This document shows positions 62,171 to 64,000 of a stretch of DNA of 64,000 nucleotides, in pieces. Position 1 is the stretch's first letter. Each line of letters starts with the position of its first letter. The position numbers and the translations under genes were made by a program. The notes under the pieces were generated by a model. The model saw nothing but the letters and a program-made list of their open reading frames with translations, had not been told where the DNA came from and ran no database searches. Origin of the DNA: Candidatus Bathyarchaeota archaeon (GTDB lineage: Archaea > Thermoproteota > Bathyarchaeia > 40CM-2-53-6); NCBI GenBank assembly GCA_005888635.1, contig VBAW01000023.1, positions 54,174-118,173 on the forward strand, given 5' to 3'.

Positions 62171-62232
62171 TTTTTTTGTTTTGACTTACCCCCGGGGGGG
62201 TCGAGAAATAGTTAGTAGGAAAAGAGAAGATA
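62171..62232 (+). repeat. 60 bp element with C5-G7 core, copy C
   Basis: TTTTTTTGTTTTGAC, then ACCCCCGGGGGGG, TCGAGAAATAGTTAGT, AGGAAAAGAGAAGATA. Inverted and nearly identical to 10494-10555. Confidence 0.85.
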
Positions 62233-62267
62233 GCGTATACGGCCGAGTTCTAGAAAAGTCCTCAGGG

Positions 62268-62500
62268 CTGTTTTGTGTCGCGGGAAAGATTTTTTTCTAA
62301 ATTCTAGGAAGAAGTCCATTTACTATCTGAAACGCTTCCGGGCTAGAATACCGGTTTTTCGTGCAGAACAGCCGAATCAGCGTTTTTCAACTAGCTTAAT
62401 GATGGGATCATGCAAGCGTGAACTCGGCATCACATGGAATCCTCCTCCCTGATAGTTGCTCTGGGCTTATTTCGGGCGATTTTTCCGGGTCGAATGTCGT
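62268..62500 (+). repeat. Degenerate third locus of the long repeat
   Basis: After copy C in the order and orientation seen at the orc1 locus. Shared blocks: TGTTTTGTGTCG, TTCTAG, a CGGTTTTTCGTGCAGA block and GGGCGATTTTTCCGG. Identity is weak; collinearity with 10181-10428 (inverted) is the main support. Confidence 0.4.
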
Positions 62501-62914
62501 CACCCGAACCTTGCACGGGCCCGTGGAGAGTCTGGATGGCCGGTGCACTTGAACGTCCACTGAACCGACATGAAGATTCTGGAGAGGCTTAGGTAGGACC
62601 AGAGTATGGAATTCCGATGGGCAGATAGTCTAATCGAATCATTCTCCAAAGGCATGTCTCTGGAGGCTATCTTACAACGGTGAAGGAGCCCTGGAATTCT
62701 GCCCTTTTACGGTGGCTGGGTTTTCGGCCTTGCTGATGAAGCGCGGGTCTCGGGGCGCAACAAGTATCAGGAATGCACTCTAAGCTACGCCAAGAATCCT
62801 CGCGCTCGGGTAAGGGTTCTCAGCGTTTCGATGGGTTGTCTATGAATCCGATGATTGTGTCAGCAATGTATTCTCTCTTCTGCTACCCCCACGGGTTCTA
62901 GGTAAAAAGAAACC

Positions 62915-63382
62915 TTATTTTTTGCGAAATAGAGTGGTCTTCGACAAGTCTTCTAGGAAGACGACGTTCACATCTGGAGCGTTTTCTTCGAGCTCTGCGC
63001 TGATGTCTTTTTCACGGTGAGCGAATACGGCTGAGCCCTGGACGTTCTTCGCTAGTGCTAGGACGTAGCAGTCTGCAAGGGAGATCTTGCGGCGGCATTT
63101 CTGCATGCCGGCAGCGTAGTCAAGTTCGGTGGTCTGGTGGAATCTGAGAAGGCCTGTCTTCTCCAGGGTCTCGAGTGCCTCTAGGGCGAACTTTTGGTTT
63201 CTTCTCCTGCACAGGATGTAGAAGGTCTCGGAGAGGGCTAGATGGCCGCAGTGGACGGTTCTGTGCTGACTGCCGAGGATTTCTTGCTTCGCGATCTTGC
63301 CTTCAGGCTCGCCGAGGAAGTATGCTATCAGGACGCTTGAGTCGATGGCCAGCCTGCTAGGCAGTTCTGGCGAGTCTTGCAT
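62915..63382 (-). CDS. vapC: PIN-domain ribonuclease toxin (VapC)
   Basis: 155 residues. PIN motifs: AIDSSVLIAYFLGE (first Asp), HLALSETFYIL (Glu), SLADCYVLALA (third acid). A final Asp may lie in the VFAHREKDISA block. Magnesium-dependent RNase that in other VapC cleaves tRNA or rRNA. Overlaps the antitoxin by 26 bases. Confidence 0.85.
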   Translation of the reverse strand: MQDSPELPSRLAIDSSVLIAYFLGEPEGKIAKQEILGSQHRTVHCGHLALSETFYILCRRRNQKFALEALETLEKTGLLRFHQTTELDYAAGMQKCRRKISLADCYVLALAKNVQGSAVFAHREKDISAELEENAPDVNVVFLEDLSKTTLFRKK

Positions 63383-63623
63383 GCCTCTTGTTCTCTGTCT
63401 TCCTCAGCTGCCGGAGGTCTTTCCAGGCCGCTTTTTCTCCGCGCAACGCTCCGAAGAGCTTCTCGAATTGTTCTCTGGCCTCTCTTGTGCCTTGGGTCTG
63501 CGCGATTAGGAGGGCGATGGCCTCATCGTAGCTGACTCGCTTTCCTAGTTCGGATTGTAGTTGGGAGACGACTTGGAAGAGCTTGCTCTGTGTCTCCTCG
63601 GTGAGCTGAATAGTGGTCGTCAA
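63357..63623 (-). CDS. vapB: VapB-like antitoxin
   Basis: 88 residues from TTG. N-terminal MTTTIQLTEETQSKLFQVVS has the beta-strand-helix order of a ribbon-helix-helix DNA-binding fold; the rest is helical and would bind the toxin. A palindrome and TATA box precede it. Confidence 0.82.
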   Translation of the reverse strand: MTTTIQLTEETQSKLFQVVSQLQSELGKRVSYDEAIALLIAQTQGTREAREQFEKLFGALRGEKAAWKDLRQLRKTENKRHARLARTA

Positions 63624-63632
63624 AGTCTTCCT

Positions 63633-63652
63633 ATAGCGACTATAACCGCTAT
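63633..63652 (-). promoter_or_regulatory. Palindromic operator candidate of vapBC
   Basis: ATAGCGACTATAACCGCTAT: 16 of 20 positions match its reverse complement, with perfect ATAGCG/CGCTAT arms. Lies between the TATA box (63655) and the vapB start (63623), where an RHH antitoxin dimer would block transcription. Confidence 0.5.
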
Positions 63653-63654
63653 GG

Positions 63655-63663
63655 CATATATAT
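63655..63663 (-). promoter_or_regulatory. TATA-like box of vapBC
   Basis: An ATATATA run about 35 bases before the vapB TTG. Confidence 0.45.
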
Positions 63664-63823
63664 GTTCCGCACCGAGGGAAAACAAGCCGTCACATACGAT
63701 CCGACGCCTGAGAATGGAGTTGTTCGATTGCTTGTAGGCTTCGTGGGCGGCCACGCCATCAGCACCGCTTCACTTTCGACACCCACTTCGGACAACACGG
63801 GCTCAACTCGACACCCTGACCGG

Positions 63824-63850
63824 TAATATTAATACGCGTGATCAGACGCG
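63824..63850 (+). promoter_or_regulatory. TATA-like box plus palindrome before AbrB-type gene
   Basis: TAATATTAATA (63824-63834) is followed at once by CGCGT-GATCAG-ACGCG (63835-63850), a perfect 5-base-arm palindrome. Suits an operator for the downstream gene. Confidence 0.4.
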
Positions 63851-63884
63851 GGTTCTATGTAGTACGAAGGCGTTTGTTAGACAC

Positions 63885-64000
63885 ATGGCGACGCATTACC
63901 CGCGGGTCACTAAGAAGGGTCAGGCTACGATTCCTTCCGCGTTTCGGAAGAAGCTTGGAATCGAGGAGGGTGATAGGATAGTTTTCGAAGAAGCAGAGGG
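63885..64000 (+). CDS. AbrB/SpoVT-type DNA-binding protein, 5' part (cut by window end)
   Basis: From ATG 63885 the frame reads YPRVTKKGQATIPSAFRKKL then GIEEGDRIVFEE, the swapped-hairpin AbrB fold used by many antitoxins (VapB/MazE type). The window ends before the stop, so partner and length are unknown. Confidence 0.85.
   Translation, partial: MATHYPRVTKKGQATIPSAFRKKLGIEEGDRIVFEEAE

Larger units (their letters stand above)
62026..62914. other. Gene-free block with third repeat locus
   Basis: 889 bp without a credible gene. Starts with the 62171-62232 element and a degenerate match to the long repeat over about 62268-62500. The rest (to 62914) has only short random frames, such as a 25-codon one at 62607. 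Confidence 0.55.

Noticed and set aside
62607..62684. 25-codon frame in the third repeat locus
   Set aside because: Too short, no ribosome site, not repeated at the other loci.
1..64000. CRISPR array, insertion sequence, integrase or rRNA/tRNA genes
   Set aside because: No regularly spaced direct repeats, transposase motifs or conserved RNA sequences were found on reading both strands; the dispersed repeats lack spacers and regular spacing.

Overview
Archaeal chromosome, probably from the TACK side (Thaumarchaeota or Bathyarchaeota-like); the phylum call is an inference, not read directly. Archaeal markers are a Hel308 helicase end, three KaiC-like ATPases, deoxyhypusine synthase, Orc1/Cdc6, a ribosomal cluster with eS4, eL32, eL19 and RNase P p29, frequent TTG/GTG starts, and A/T-rich TATA-like boxes 25-45 nt before starts. 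No rRNA, tRNA, CRISPR array, integrase or transposase was seen.

Region 1 (1-13 kb): hel308 end; a co-directional cassette of small proteins, a KaiC-like ATPase and a 3-TM protein; ino1 convergent with dhs; acs; an AN1-like zinc finger; a winged-helix regulator; orc1/cdc6; a gene-free block with long repeats; then a second, minus-strand KaiC module (active ATPase, ATPase with a broken Walker A, membrane-anchored winged helix). Region 2 (13-21.5 kb): 17-gene ribosomal cluster uL22 to uL30, followed by a small heat-shock protein. uL24 lacks a normal start codon. Region 3 (21.5-22.8 kb): gene-free block whose main repeat is an inverted copy of the block beside orc1, then a short coiled-coil protein and a pterin dehydratase.

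Region 4 (22.9-53 kb) is a surface-polysaccharide / protein-glycosylation island: GT2 and GT4 glycosyltransferases, DPM-synthase-like enzymes, large membrane GT-C-like proteins, FkbM and C-methyltransferases, a thymidylyltransferase, an RmlC-like cupin, and heptose genes (GmhA, HddA, GmhB, plus a second kinase/isomerase pair). Several genes are broken: rmlB and rmlD each lack a central segment of roughly 55-60 residues and are frameshifted, an FkbM gene is shortened, and a HIT-like gene is frameshifted.

Region 5 (53-64 kb): three paralogous two-TM proteins, a DUF457-type membrane protein, DedA, an uppP remnant, a secreted phosphoesterase, a nucleotide-sugar dehydrogenase, another membrane glycosyltransferase, a third gene-free block sharing the orc1-side repeat, a VapBC toxin-antitoxin pair, and the start of an AbrB-type gene cut by the window edge.

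The most unusual signal is a non-coding unit of about 250-400 bp found at three loci (10.2-10.56 kb, 21.5-22.06 kb, 62.17-62.5 kb), one copy next to orc1/cdc6. It may be an origin-type element, a structured RNA or a non-autonomous mobile element; the sequence alone does not decide.
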